Assembly: GCA_015060445.1 (NCBI GenBank)
Contig: SUYL01000046.1
Span: 1-61,847 of the forward strand
DNA from: Bacteroidales bacterium
GTDB taxonomy: Bacteria; Bacteroidota; Bacteroidia; Bacteroidales; UBA932
Direction: 5' to 3'
DNA length: 61,847 nucleotides
The notes below the pieces were generated by a model. That model saw nothing but the letters and a program-made list of their open reading frames with translations. It did not search any database and had not been told where the DNA came from. Shown here in pieces: positions 18,113-27,546 of the stretch (the stretch's first letter is position 1; every line of letters starts with the position of its first letter). The position numbers and the translations under genes are program-made.

Positions 18113-20044
18113 CTATTTTATTTTCACTGAAGGGACTTCAATAACAGTTTTTACAGGAGCCATGCAGATATTTGCATCACAACACTGGTATTCTACATTT
18201 ACTTTAATACCCTCTTTGTCATCTCCAATAATTGGGAGAACAAATTTTGCTTCACCTTTATAGATTGTAGTACCGTCATTTGCATAGAAATCTGATGCCG
18301 GCATTTCCATTTCACTTTCAATTTTATATCCTGCAGGAAGTTCAATATCAACTTTGCAAGGGACAAAAGGGTGTTCGTTACCTGCAGTTGCATATACATG
18401 GTAACCCTCCTCAATTTTCATCTTTACAATCAGATACTGTCTTCCTCCATCTATTGTAATGTGTTTTGCAGCCACTTTTACAGGCTCAGCATGTGAAGTT
18501 TCACCAATCTCCATATCCCTGAAAGCAAGATACAGTTTCTTCTCCTTGTAGTTGTTGCCTGGAACCTCAGGATCCTTGTCATTTACAAGGAATACAAATC
18601 CGCCGGCTTCGGTAAAGAAGAGTTTGTCTTTGTATGTTTCATACCAGTTTCTCCACTGCTCAGGTTTTTCAAATGTGCAGAGGGTATAACGGTCAAGTAT
18701 TCTCTGTGCTTTTGCAACATCTTCTGCAGTTTTCCCCTTTTCAAGGAGTGTAATGGCCTTGTCCAGGAGTTTTTTGTCTGAATTTGCACATTTGAGGCTC
18801 TTTACATCTTCATCTATGATAAGGTTATAGAACATCTCCGCTCCATAGAAGTAAGGGTAGTTCTCCTCCATATATTTGTGGTATGATTTAAAGCTCTCGC
18901 CAAAATCCATCCCCTTCATTCTTACCTGTTTTTTTATGTATTCTGCTTTTGTTGGAGGGGTATAACTGTCGGGAAGATTCATTTTAAGATATGCCTCCTC
19001 AATACGGTTCAATGTTTCACCCTTTTCCTTTTTTGCCAAAGCATCCCTTTTTATTTGTGCATTCCTTTCAAAGGATTTTTTGCCGTCTTCCACAACTGCC
19101 TTATACCCCTCTTCAGATACAAGGGCCATTTTCTCATGTGCATACTTTTTAGTTGCAGCCCTGTCATAATATCTCCTTGCAATTATACGCTCACCTTTAA
19201 GGGTAGAAGTATAAACCACTGCATTGGCAAACACATCTTTGGCCTCATCTGTCATGTATGCAGGGGAGGCAGAGAAGCCCCAGAAGAAGAAGTTGGCATG
19301 GCGTCCTATTGCAATTGCATCTGCACTTTTCTGGCTTACTCCTCCCGATATTATTTCTGTTTCGGGAGAATCGAGGAATCCTGCAGGACGGGAAACCAGC
19401 CCCACTTTAAACCCTTTGTCGGTCATATATCCTTTTGTCTGGACCTTCCACATATCTACCATTTCCGGAAGTCCTCCGGTCCTGTAAAGTGCCTCATATT
19501 GTTTTGCCCCTTCAGGAACAGGCTGGCTGGACAAGGTGATTTCTGTTTTGAAAGGCCCTTTGAAGATCTGGTGTTCAAGGTTCATTCCGTAAGCATTTGC
19601 ATCAAGGCACAGGCAGTACCAGTCTATTTTGCACCCTATTGCCCTTGTGTTACGTTCTGCCGATTCCCCAATCAGTATTGTAGGGTAACTGTAATCCTCT
19701 GTAAGAGGAGACCTCCTGTTGAAGTATTTCTCTTCTCCCGACGGATGTTTTCTCCATATTGCCGGCTGTACCTGCGGAAGTGTTCCATCCAGAATTGTTA
19801 CATCATATCCAGCAGATATCTCCGGCTTGTATTCATTAGCCTTAATGTATGATACTTCTGTAAAATAATCTTTAAGATATGTAACAAAAGCATTGTGCCT
19901 TTCCTGAATTTTTTCCGGGGTGGACTCTTCCCAATCTGAATTGTTGCCACCTACATACAGAACTTTAAGGTTCTGTTTTTCCTGTGCATTCATTACAGAA
20001 ACAAACAACAGGAGGATCAATGATAGAATTATCTTCCTTTTCAT
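18113..20044 (-). CDS. Secreted protein with C-terminal DsbD-N (thiol:disulfide interchange) domain
   Basis: About 643 residues; the ATG at 20044 gives a clean signal peptide (MKRKIILSLILLLFVSVMNA). The segment after it (LKVLYVGGNNSDWEE, YDVTILDGTLPQVQPAIW) looks like a ThuA or class-I amidotransferase-like alpha/beta fold, a weak assignment. The middle is helical and charged. The last ~140 residues match the DsbD N-terminal immunoglobulin-like domain: YHVYATAGNEHPFVPC, then VEYQCCDANICMAPVKTVIE with the paired cysteines. In DsbD that domain passes electrons to periplasmic proteins; here no membrane domain is attached. An initiation codon further upstream (20080) would add an unlikely MYIYIYKLICTN leader. 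Confidence 0.6.
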   Translation of the reverse strand: MKRKIILSLILLLFVSVMNAQEKQNLKVLYVGGNNSDWEESTPEKIQERHNAFVTYLKDYFTEVSYIKANEYKPEISAGYDVTILDGTLPQVQPAIWRKHPSGEEKYFNRRSPLTEDYSYPTILIGESAERNTRAIGCKIDWYCLCLDANAYGMNLEHQIFKGPFKTEITLSSQPVPEGAKQYEALYRTGGLPEMVDMWKVQTKGYMTDKGFKVGLVSRPAGFLDSPETEIISGGVSQKSADAIAIGRHANFFFWGFSASPAYMTDEAKDVFANAVVYTSTLKGERIIARRYYDRAATKKYAHEKMALVSEEGYKAVVEDGKKSFERNAQIKRDALAKKEKGETLNRIEEAYLKMNLPDSYTPPTKAEYIKKQVRMKGMDFGESFKSYHKYMEENYPYFYGAEMFYNLIIDEDVKSLKCANSDKKLLDKAITLLEKGKTAEDVAKAQRILDRYTLCTFEKPEQWRNWYETYKDKLFFTEAGGFVFLVNDKDPEVPGNNYKEKKLYLAFRDMEIGETSHAEPVKVAAKHITIDGGRQYLIVKMKIEEGYHVYATAGNEHPFVPCKVDIELPAGYKIESEMEMPASDFYANDGTTIYKGEAKFVLPIIGDDKEGIKVNVEYQCCDANICMAPVKTVIEVPSVKIK

Positions 20045-20111
20045 ATTAGTGCATATTAGTTTATATATATATATATACACTTGAGATGGCGTTTACCCTA
20101 AAAAGCAATAA

Positions 20112-20143
20112 AAAAGAGGTTGTTTTACCAAACAACCTCTTTT
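20112..20143. terminator. Bidirectional terminator hairpin after slyD
   Basis: Perfect 14-bp stem, AAAAGAGGTTGTTT (20112-20125) with AAACAACCTCTTTT (20130-20143), and a 4-nt loop. It lies 17 bases after the slyD stop on the minus strand. Confidence 0.85.
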
Positions 20144-20159
20144 CTTAATGTCCTGCAGA

Positions 20160-20708
20160 TTAGTGGCAGCCGCCGCAACCGCATGAAGAGCAGTCGGAAC
20201 CGCAACCGTCACCGCATGAGTGCTGAACCTTCTCATTGAAAAGGCCGTTTGTAAGTTCAGTCTCTGTAGCCTCCCTAATAGCCTCAACTTTACCTGTAAA
20301 GTGTAGTGCAGCACCTGCAAGAGGGTGGTTGAAGTTCATTACAACTGTTTCATCCTTAACCTCGTCAATTGCACCGTTAAGTCTGTTGCCCTCTGAATCC
20401 ATCATAGGGAGAACATTGCCTACTGTAAGAAGCCCCTCCTCAATTTTGCCCTCAACTTCAAAAAGTTTTTTAGGTAGTTCTACAATCGCATCAGGGTTAA
20501 CTTTGCCGTAACCCTCCTCCTCTGTAAGTGTAAACTCAAAAGTGTCACCAACTTTCTTGCCAGCAATATACTCCTCAAATTTTGGAAGGAGGTAACCGGT
20601 GCCAAAGATGAACATCATTGGTTTCTCAGCCGCTACAGTCTCAATAACATCGCCATCTACTTCCAAAGTATATGATAACGAAACTACTTTGTTAACATTA
20701 ATTTCCAT
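20160..20708 (-). CDS. slyD: FKBP-type peptidyl-prolyl isomerase SlyD
   Basis: A cytoplasmic prolyl isomerase and metallochaperone of 182 residues. FKBP core segments are VVSLSYTLEVDGDVIE and FEEYIAGKKVGDTFEFTLTEEEGYG. The inserted flap domain covers about residues 70-130 (MDSEGNRLNGAIDEV, FNHPLAGAALHFTGKV). The tail HSCGDGCGSDCSSCGCGGCH is rich in Cys and His and would bind nickel or similar metals, as in enterobacterial SlyD. No hydrogenase or urease genes are in the window to show a client. Confidence 0.93.
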   Translation of the reverse strand: MEINVNKVVSLSYTLEVDGDVIETVAAEKPMMFIFGTGYLLPKFEEYIAGKKVGDTFEFTLTEEEGYGKVNPDAIVELPKKLFEVEGKIEEGLLTVGNVLPMMDSEGNRLNGAIDEVKDETVVMNFNHPLAGAALHFTGKVEAIREATETELTNGLFNEKVQHSCGDGCGSDCSSCGCGGCH

Positions 20709-20779
20709 TTTTTCTATAATTAAATTCTTACTTGATTATTGTCTGCAAATTTGCCTTAAATTTTCCATTATCACAAATT

Positions 20780-22225
20780 TCAACCCTTTTTATTTACCGG
20801 TTTGCCAAAACGGTTGATCTTGTAGCCGATTGCCGCCACAATTATTGATACAACCGGAGAAAGGATGTTGAAGAAACAGTAAGGAAGGTATGTAAGTGTT
20901 GCCACGCCAAGTACACTGCTCTGCATTGCCGCACATGAGTTCCATGGTATAAGTACTGATGTTACTGTTGCAGAATCCTCCAGAGAGCGGCTCAACAACT
21001 GCGGCTCATATCCTTCTTTTCTGTAAATGTCTGCAAACATCTTGCCCGGAATTATGATTGACATGTACTGGTCAGACATTGTAAGGTTGCTGACAATACA
21101 TGTGCCAATTGTTGTACCAACCAATGATGTACGCCCCTTTATTACCTGAATGAGTTGCTCTGTTATAGCATCAAGGAATCCTCCTGCCTCCATAATTCCG
21201 CCGAATGCACATACGCACATAATCAGCCATACTGTATTGAGCATACCGGCCATGCCGCTTGTACTTGCCAGTTCTGTAAGCATGGCACTTTCTGCAGTTA
21301 TCTCTACAGGCATGGAAAGCATCTTTAGCGGTGCGTATATGAATGTTTCAATTGAGTTTACAGCATAAGGGGTAATCTGTCCAATTATCTGCGGCTGAAC
21401 AAACACTGCAATTATTGAACTCAAAATTGCAGATATGAACAGAGTAAGGAATGCCGGAACCTTCTTGTAGATCATAAATATTGTTGCTGCAGGTATCAGA
21501 AGCAGCCATAGGGAGATATTGAAGGTATTCTCAATTACAGCGCACTCTGCTGCTACATCAAGGTGGTCAGATGAAGGAATCATAAAACCGGCAACTGTAA
21601 AGATGATTGCGCAAATGAAAACTGTAGGGATATTTGTAATGAGCATATATTTCACATGCTTGTACAGATCTACACCTGAGATGCTTGCTGCAAGGTTTGT
21701 GGTATCTGAAAGAGGGGAAATCTTGTCACCGAAGTATGCTCCCGATATTATTGCACCTGCAAGCCATCCTGTGCTGAACCCCATTATTTCACCAGCACTC
21801 AGCATGGCAATGCCAATAGTCCCTATAGTTGTCCAGGAACTGCCCAATACCAGAGATATGAGGGCAGTAAAAACAAATATTACCAGCAGGAATATTGCGG
21901 GATTTATCATTTTCAGTCCATAATAGATTAATGTTGGCACTACTCCCGACAACATCCAGGTGGAGGTGAGTGCACCAATTGAAAGAAGTATGAAGAAAAC
22001 ACCGGCAGATTTGCTGAAGTTGTCTGCCATCCCCTCCTCTAGTTTCTCCCATGAGATTTTCTGTCTTGCCATTGCTATGAATGCTGCAACAAGTGCTGCA
22101 CCAAGAAGGGCAATCTGTGATGGACCTGATGTAAGTTCATCACCGAAAAGTATTGAGCCTATAACAATAAGTGTTACAAGCACTATAATTGGCAAACATG
22201 CCAATCCCAATGTCATTTTTTTCAT
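20780..22225 (-). CDS. nhaC: Na+/H+ antiporter, NhaC family
   Basis: About 481 residues with roughly 11-12 hydrophobic segments. Conserved polar stretches include SGAYFGDKISPLSDTTNLAA and GMAGMLNTVWLIMCVCAFGG; SNLTMSDQYMSIIIPGKMF and DSATVTSVLIPWNSCAA are also typical of NhaC. It would extrude Na+ in exchange for protons. The frame opens at a TTG at 22231, but the ATG at 22225 (MKKMTLGLA) lies 2 bases after the pmbA-type stop and is the better start. It is the last gene of a same-strand run with M14 peptidase, TldD and PmbA. Confidence 0.9.
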   Translation of the reverse strand: MKKMTLGLACLPIIVLVTLIVIGSILFGDELTSGPSQIALLGAALVAAFIAMARQKISWEKLEEGMADNFSKSAGVFFILLSIGALTSTWMLSGVVPTLIYYGLKMINPAIFLLVIFVFTALISLVLGSSWTTIGTIGIAMLSAGEIMGFSTGWLAGAIISGAYFGDKISPLSDTTNLAASISGVDLYKHVKYMLITNIPTVFICAIIFTVAGFMIPSSDHLDVAAECAVIENTFNISLWLLLIPAATIFMIYKKVPAFLTLFISAILSSIIAVFVQPQIIGQITPYAVNSIETFIYAPLKMLSMPVEITAESAMLTELASTSGMAGMLNTVWLIMCVCAFGGIMEAGGFLDAITEQLIQVIKGRTSLVGTTIGTCIVSNLTMSDQYMSIIIPGKMFADIYRKEGYEPQLLSRSLEDSATVTSVLIPWNSCAAMQSSVLGVATLTYLPYCFFNILSPVVSIIVAAIGYKINRFGKPVNKKG

Positions 22226-22227
22226 TA

Positions 22228-23574
22228 TCAAATTCCGGTAAAATCTACATTTTCAAAAGCAAGAGAAGGGATGAGCCACCTTGAACAGGTTCTGGCATCA
22301 TTCCCTATCATTGCCACATTATTCCACAAAGATACTATATTGCCGCTTATATTCATTTCCCTTACAGGAAATAATACCTCACCATTTTCAAAATAGAATC
22401 CTTCTATTCCATAAGAGAAGTCGCCTGTGAGGCCGTTGCAGTTTCCTCCGTTGAATCCGGTAACCAGTATCCCTTTCCCCATAAGTTTCATCATGTCACA
22501 ATGATTGAGGTTTCTCATGTTGTCGGGAAACTCCTCAAGTGAAAAATGTGGTACAGATGCACTCTCTACGGTAGGGGATACCCCCATCTTGTTTGCCGAG
22601 TATGTATTTATGAAGTAGGTTTCCACTACTCCGTTGCGGATTATCTCCATGGGTCTTGTGGCAATGCCGTCACCGTCGAAGTACCGGCTGCCGCTCATTC
22701 CAACCCAGTGGGGATTATCCTTGAGTGTGAGATTGTCGGAGAATACCTTTTCCCCTTTCCTCTCCATGAGGAAAGAGTTCCTTTGCTGTATGTTGCTTCC
22801 GTTAAGTGCCTGGAAAATAGGGGATACAAGTCTGCTTGAGCAGGTATTGTCAACTATCATGTTCATACTTCCCCCCTTCATCTCCCTTGGGTTGAGTTTT
22901 TCCAATGCTCTTTTCAGTGCGGTCTCTCCGCAACCTTTGTATGTGAACTCATTGAAATGCAATGCAGATTCGTACCACCATCCCTCACTTCTGGCATAAC
23001 CTCTCCCTTTTACGGAACACTCTGCACTTACGGTAAAGTTACTCTGCAGGGAATCCCCCTCAAACCCCTGGGAATCTACCATATACTGGTATTCAAGCAT
23101 ATCTCCGTATTCTGTGTTTACGGAAACAATCTTCCTGTTTTTCCCATGTATTTCCTCCATCACCTCAAAGGCAATATCCTTCTTTTGTGCCGGGTCCATT
23201 TCCAGTATGAAATTGTCATACTGGTTAAGGTTGTCCTCTTTTCCAAACCAGCACAACTCCTTGGGCGGGAGGGTGCGTGCAGGATCCGGAGCAAGGTATC
23301 CGTTGGTGTGTATCGCCTCCTTTATGAACATCTCCAGTTCCTTGCTGTTGAGTCTGTTGGTTGAGTACGCACCGTATCTTCCATCAGAAATTATCTGTAT
23401 GTACAGATTGCTGTCATTGGCGTTTTGCAGGTTCTCCAATTTGCCGTCCAGGGCCGAAAACGAATTCTGTATCCCAAAATTCATTGTTACCCTACAGGCC
23501 TGTGCCCCATGCTTCATCACCATCTCCAATGCCGCCCGGGCTGCATCCTTATATTGGTTTCTATCTATTTCCAT
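22228..23574 (-). CDS. pmbA: TldD/PmbA family protein, PmbA-like subunit
   Basis: 448 residues. It lacks the HExxxH metal site, as PmbA/TldE proteins do, and is the partner of the TldD at 23637. Typical PmbA-like stretches are GMSGSRYFDGDGIATRP, VTGFNGGNCNGLTGDFSYGI, and LWNNVAMIGNDARTCSRWLIP. TldD/E heterodimers are metallopeptidases that degrade unfolded or leader peptides and mature some microcins. Spacing to nhaC is 2 bases. The tldD gene ends 62 bases upstream, across a hairpin. Confidence 0.9.
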   Translation of the reverse strand: MEIDRNQYKDAARAALEMVMKHGAQACRVTMNFGIQNSFSALDGKLENLQNANDSNLYIQIISDGRYGAYSTNRLNSKELEMFIKEAIHTNGYLAPDPARTLPPKELCWFGKEDNLNQYDNFILEMDPAQKKDIAFEVMEEIHGKNRKIVSVNTEYGDMLEYQYMVDSQGFEGDSLQSNFTVSAECSVKGRGYARSEGWWYESALHFNEFTYKGCGETALKRALEKLNPREMKGGSMNMIVDNTCSSRLVSPIFQALNGSNIQQRNSFLMERKGEKVFSDNLTLKDNPHWVGMSGSRYFDGDGIATRPMEIIRNGVVETYFINTYSANKMGVSPTVESASVPHFSLEEFPDNMRNLNHCDMMKLMGKGILVTGFNGGNCNGLTGDFSYGIEGFYFENGEVLFPVREMNISGNIVSLWNNVAMIGNDARTCSRWLIPSLAFENVDFTGI

Positions 23575-23590
23575 AATTACACTTATTTAA

Positions 23591-23624
23591 AAGTCGGTCC
23601 CCGAGTTAAGTCGGGGACCGACTT
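23591..23624. repeat. Paired AAAGTCGGT palindromes forming a 14-bp hairpin
   Basis: AAGTCGGTCCCCGA (23591-23604) and TCGGGGACCGACTT (23611-23624) are perfect complements around a 6-nt loop. The structure reads as two head-to-head copies of the 19-bp palindrome seen at 8788 and 55233. It sits between tldD and pmbA and may weaken read-through. Confidence 0.8.
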
Positions 23625-23636
23625 CCTAAAATAGTA

Positions 23637-25064
23637 TCAGTTATTTCCGCCTACTACCAGTTTTTTTACCAGTACGCTGGCCATGCCGCACGATACCGGA
23701 ACATACTGTCCTTTCCCGCAGGTCCAGGTGGCATTTTCCATGCGGGAGTTGTTTGCAACGCCTATAATGTCCTTAAGTGCTTTGGGTCCATTGCCTATTA
23801 TGTTCACATCTTTTATAGGTTGTGTAAGGCGTCCTTTTTCTATCAGGTAACCGCTTTTTACGTAGAATGTGAAGTCTCCTGCTCCAATCTGTACCTGGCC
23901 GTTGCTGAAATTATCTACATATATCCCTTTTTTTACTTGGGATATAAGTTCTTCTTCTGTCATATTGCCGTTTTCCATGTAGGTGGCCCTCATGCGGGGG
24001 ATAGGCATGTATCTGAATGATTCTCTGCGGCCGTTGCCGGTAGGGGATACTCCGTAGAATTTTGCACTTATACGGTCATGCAGGTAGGAATTAAGGATTC
24101 CGTCTTTTACAAGATATGTCTTTTGACCTGCAATACCTTCGTCATCATAGTTGCAACTGCCACGGTTGCCGGCAATTGTTCCGTCATCTACTATGTTTAT
24201 GGTAGTGTCGCATATCTGTTTCCCCATCATATCTGAGAATATGGATGTCCCTTTGCGGTTGAAATCTGCCTCAAAGGCGTGTCCTACTGCTTCGTGCAGA
24301 AGAATTCCGCTTCCTCCGGCTCCCATTACCACTGGCATGGAACCCCCTTTTGGCTGTGATGCTTCAAACAGGAATGCAGTTTTTGAAACCAGTTCATTGG
24401 CTATATCCTCCATCAGTTCATCGGTCAGTAGTTCAAATCCAATTCTGTAACTGCGGGAAACACCGCTTGTCTCAGAGCGCCCTTTACCATCTTCCATAAC
24501 GCAGTTTGCAACCACATTAATCATTGGCCTCTCATCTGTAAACGCTTCTCCCAAAGAGTTGTAGAACAGAACAAGTGTATTTGAATCGGCAATTTTCCCT
24601 ATTGCCTTCACAGTCCTTCTGTCCTTTGAGAATATTTTCCCATTCAAACTTTGCAGGTATAGAATCTTGTACTCTATTCCTGTCTCATCCCAGTTCTTCC
24701 CGATAGGATACAGTTTTCCCTTTTCCAGAATCTTTATTCCTTGCGGAATAGCCATAACTGCACTCTTTTCTTCTGCAATCTGTGCTGCTGTAAGAGCCGC
24801 CTTGCGCATTAGGGGCATGGTTGTAACCTCAGAGTATGCATATCCGGTTTTCTCTCCCTTCACTACCCTTATCCCCACACCGTAATCTATGTGTGTTCCG
24901 GCTGCATTTACCTCCCCGTCGCGTAGGGTAAGTTCATTTATTACAGAGTGTTCAAAAAAGAGGTCTGCATATTCCCCTCCCTTTGAAAGGGCAATTGAAA
25001 TGAGCTCCTTCAGATTTTCCTCAGTAACTCCAAAGAAGCTCATGTATTTGTTGAAATCAAGCAT
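23637..25064 (-). CDS. tldD: TldD metallopeptidase (TldD/PmbA family)
   Basis: 475 residues. The zinc site HEAVGH is in GILLHEAVGHAFEADFNRKG (about residue 255). The rest of the family signature includes IVDDGTIAGNRGSCNYDDEG and VQIGAGDFTFYVKSGYLIE. It would form a heterodimer with the downstream PmbA-like protein. The gene is 14 bases downstream of the M14 peptidase, and the order M14-tldD-pmbA-nhaC suggests one transcriptional unit, possibly for periplasmic or intracellular peptide turnover. Confidence 0.93.
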   Translation of the reverse strand: MLDFNKYMSFFGVTEENLKELISIALSKGGEYADLFFEHSVINELTLRDGEVNAAGTHIDYGVGIRVVKGEKTGYAYSEVTTMPLMRKAALTAAQIAEEKSAVMAIPQGIKILEKGKLYPIGKNWDETGIEYKILYLQSLNGKIFSKDRRTVKAIGKIADSNTLVLFYNSLGEAFTDERPMINVVANCVMEDGKGRSETSGVSRSYRIGFELLTDELMEDIANELVSKTAFLFEASQPKGGSMPVVMGAGGSGILLHEAVGHAFEADFNRKGTSIFSDMMGKQICDTTINIVDDGTIAGNRGSCNYDDEGIAGQKTYLVKDGILNSYLHDRISAKFYGVSPTGNGRRESFRYMPIPRMRATYMENGNMTEEELISQVKKGIYVDNFSNGQVQIGAGDFTFYVKSGYLIEKGRLTQPIKDVNIIGNGPKALKDIIGVANNSRMENATWTCGKGQYVPVSCGMASVLVKKLVVGGNN

Positions 25065-25078
25065 ATTGTTTTATGTGA

Positions 25079-26617
25079 TTATTTCCTCTTGAGCAGCAGA
25101 TTGTCTACAAGTTCACCCTCTTTTGCAGTGTAGGTGTATTTGATTTTCCTGCCACCGTTGTGTTTCATCTCTCCAACCTTAACCCATTCGTTCTCTCCCT
25201 CTTTGCTCACTCTTATGTTGTCTCCGGCGGCCCATTTGTATACTTCATATGTACCGACAGGGAGGTCAACACCCTCTGCTTTTCCGTTGAATAGATATTT
25301 CACCTTTGCCCCCTCTTTGGAAGCCTTAAGGTAACTCTCTCCAAAATAGAACTTGCTGTTGTCAGTCATTGTCTGGAAACCTTTTGCCGCGGCAGGTTCA
25401 CTGATGTTTATCCTGTATGGGGCTCCTGCCTGAAGGTAGTCTCCAAGGGCAATAAGGCTGCAGTCACCAAATTTCTGCAGATTCTCAATACTTACCCATT
25501 CACCCTCCTTGTTCTGGCTGTAGTATGTGTATGGAGTCTCAAATGTAACGGCAAGGGTTCTGTCACCTGCATTGTTCCAGAACCAACCTTCGCAATATCT
25601 GCTGCCCATCTTTGAGAAACAGAGGTCTTTTTTTGCAAAGTAAGGGTTGTCCTGCATGGTAAGGTTTGCAAGAACCATAATGTTTCTGTAGAGTTTGTCA
25701 GATGATGTTTCTGCAGTATGTACCCAATATGTTGCCTGGTGCATGCTCTGTGAGTGCATGTTAAGGAATACATCAACATCTCCCTTGGCAAGCAGCGATT
25801 GCAGGAATGCCCTCATGTTCTTCACCTCTTTGGTGGTTACCTCTTCAGGGTCGTCCCAGTTTACCTCCATGTTCACTCCGTTGGCATTTGAACGGCTGTT
25901 GCCCTCTACAACACCGTCGGGATTAGTAAAAGGAAGGATGTAATAAATTGCATTCTCCCTAAGTGCGTGTGCATATGGGGTATCTGCCACCAACTGGTCA
26001 ATCATCCTCTCAAGGTGCCAGGTGCCGGGAGTTTCGCTGGTATGTACGCGGCCATGGATATACACCACTTTCTTTCCCTCTTTGCCGTTCTTGTTGGTAA
26101 TGGTAAGCAGCGGCATGTTCCTTCCGTGTTCACTCTCTCCAATTGAACTCAGGTCTACCCAATTGTACTGCACCCATTCCTGAATTTTTCCAAGAAGTCT
26201 GCTGTAGGTATAAGGGATATAGTATGCAATATAAACAGTATCCTGGGTGTATTTCTTTATTATTGTCTTCTCATCTGGTGACTCAGTTTCTGAGAATCTT
26301 GTCCAGTTCTCATTGTCATAACTGTAGTACGGGCGTCGTGCATCCGAATTCTTTACATTGAGAATAATCTCCTTGTCCTTTACCCCATCCATGCGGAAAT
26401 AGTACCATCTTGCACTTGGAGCAAGGGTAGGGCGTGCAGGATTTGCAGGGTCAAACCTGCTGTAAAAATTATAGGTATAACTCTCTGTACCGTTCTTGTT
26501 CTCCTGTGATACAAGTTCTGCTTTCTCCATTGATCCGCTCTCAAAATCTGCAGAGAACCTGATCTGTGCTGTTGCGCTTGTTGCAATGAACAGCAAAATA
26601 ATTACTAACTTTTTCAT
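25079..26617 (-). CDS. Secreted M14 zinc carboxypeptidase
   Basis: About 512 residues with an N-terminal signal peptide (MKKLVIILLFIATSATAQ). The M14 domain lies at about residues 125-365. The zinc ligands are in YIHGRVHTSETPGTWHLE (HxxE type) and the later histidine in FLNMHSQSMHQATYWVH. NPDGVVEGNSRSNANGVNME is the substrate-binding region, and the catalytic glutamate is likely in AVTFETPYTYYSQ. An N-terminal beta domain (FSADFESGSMEKAEL) is also found in cytosolic-carboxypeptidase-like M14 members. The ATG at 26617 is chosen; longer forms put extra residues before the signal peptide. Confidence 0.85.
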   Translation of the reverse strand: MKKLVIILLFIATSATAQIRFSADFESGSMEKAELVSQENKNGTESYTYNFYSRFDPANPARPTLAPSARWYYFRMDGVKDKEIILNVKNSDARRPYYSYDNENWTRFSETESPDEKTIIKKYTQDTVYIAYYIPYTYSRLLGKIQEWVQYNWVDLSSIGESEHGRNMPLLTITNKNGKEGKKVVYIHGRVHTSETPGTWHLERMIDQLVADTPYAHALRENAIYYILPFTNPDGVVEGNSRSNANGVNMEVNWDDPEEVTTKEVKNMRAFLQSLLAKGDVDVFLNMHSQSMHQATYWVHTAETSSDKLYRNIMVLANLTMQDNPYFAKKDLCFSKMGSRYCEGWFWNNAGDRTLAVTFETPYTYYSQNKEGEWVSIENLQKFGDCSLIALGDYLQAGAPYRINISEPAAAKGFQTMTDNSKFYFGESYLKASKEGAKVKYLFNGKAEGVDLPVGTYEVYKWAAGDNIRVSKEGENEWVKVGEMKHNGGRKIKYTYTAKEGELVDNLLLKRK

Positions 26618-26632
26618 AATCACGACGTGATT
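26618..26632. promoter_or_regulatory. Palindrome abutting the M14 peptidase start codon
   Basis: AATCACG and CGTGATT are perfect 7-base arms around one central base, immediately upstream of the ATG at 26617. Position and symmetry suit an operator or translation-control site. Function is inferred only. Confidence 0.4.
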
Positions 26633-26683
26633 TTGTACAAACAATTGATTTTCAGTATCTATTTTTAATTTATTTTTACACTA

Positions 26684-27427
26684 TTATTTTATGCTGGCAG
26701 CGTAGGCAAAGAGGGCAAAATCGCCCTTGCAAGGGTCGCCGGGGAAGACTCTGCTCAAGAAGCGGGTGATTTCCATGGCGGTGGTTATGTCTGCGCTGTT
26801 GCGGGAGGTGATTCCAAGGTTGCGGGAACTCCTGTGGACATGCACATCCAGAGGTATTACAAGTGAAGCAGGGGAGGTGCTTTTCCAGAGCCCAAGATCC
26901 ACTATGCCGTCATTGCGCACCATCCAGCGGCGCATCATGTGAATCTTTTTGTTGGCAGCCTTTGGGTCGCTTTTCTGTCCGTAAATCCTTACGCGGATTT
27001 CGTCGGGAGTAAGAATTTCCAGAGAGGGTGCTTTGGTGTAGAACTCTTTCAAACGTGTGCAGATTGCTGCAAATTCACTCCATTTTATTGTACGGTGCAG
27101 GCTGGCATCTTCATTCCTGTAGGACCCCGACATTATGTATTTGTATGGTTGCCAGTTCATTTCATCAAATGCCCTCTTGCAGTCGCGCACTATCATATCG
27201 CGGCGTCCCCAGGCAAGGTGTGCGGCAATTACAGCAGCAATCTCCACATCCTGCAGGGTATATTTTATTCCCGACAATTCTCCTTTGCCTCCCAACCCCT
27301 CTATGCCACTTTCCCCAAGCATTATTCTTGCGAAATGTTTGGGAAAAATTATTGGGTCACCCCTGAAATATTCTTCATTATTGTATTGCTCTGCAAGGGA
27401 GCGTATTATCTCTTTTTTTACCTCCAT
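26684..27427 (-). CDS. TIGR02757 family protein (DUF2400)
   Basis: 247 residues. Family stretches are PIIFPKHFARIM, VEIAAVIAAHLAWGRRDMIV and RRWMVRNDGIVDLGLWK. LVIPLDVHVHRSSRNLGITS follows, then MEITRFLSRVFPGDPCKGDF and a final FALF. The alpha-helical fold resembles HhH-type DNA glycosylases, but no activity is established. The -7 box TATCTTTG (27435-27442, minus) ends 7 bases before the ATG, so the mRNA is probably leaderless. Confidence 0.85.
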   Translation of the reverse strand: MEVKKEIIRSLAEQYNNEEYFRGDPIIFPKHFARIMLGESGIEGLGGKGELSGIKYTLQDVEIAAVIAAHLAWGRRDMIVRDCKRAFDEMNWQPYKYIMSGSYRNEDASLHRTIKWSEFAAICTRLKEFYTKAPSLEILTPDEIRVRIYGQKSDPKAANKKIHMMRRWMVRNDGIVDLGLWKSTSPASLVIPLDVHVHRSSRNLGITSRNSADITTAMEITRFLSRVFPGDPCKGDFALFAYAASIK

Positions 27428-27434
27428 ATTATTG

Positions 27435-27442
27435 CAAAGATA
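27435..27442 (-). promoter_or_regulatory. -7 box of the TIGR02757 gene
   Basis: TATCTTTG on the minus strand with 7 nt to the ATG at 27427. Confidence 0.7.
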
Positions 27443-27487
27443 CTCAATATTTTTATGATAACGGTATGATTTTCGCCGGTTTTGATA

Positions 27488-27518
27488 TTTGCATTTTGAT
27501 GCAGATTTTATAAATTTG
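27488..27518 (+). promoter_or_regulatory. Promoter of the DUF3332 lipoprotein gene
   Basis: TTTG at 27488-27491, 19 nt, then TAAATTTG at 27511-27518. This is a canonical Bacteroidetes promoter and leaves a leader of about 23 nt. Confidence 0.8.
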
Positions 27519-27546
27519 TATCAAAACCAATTTAAAAATATCTATT

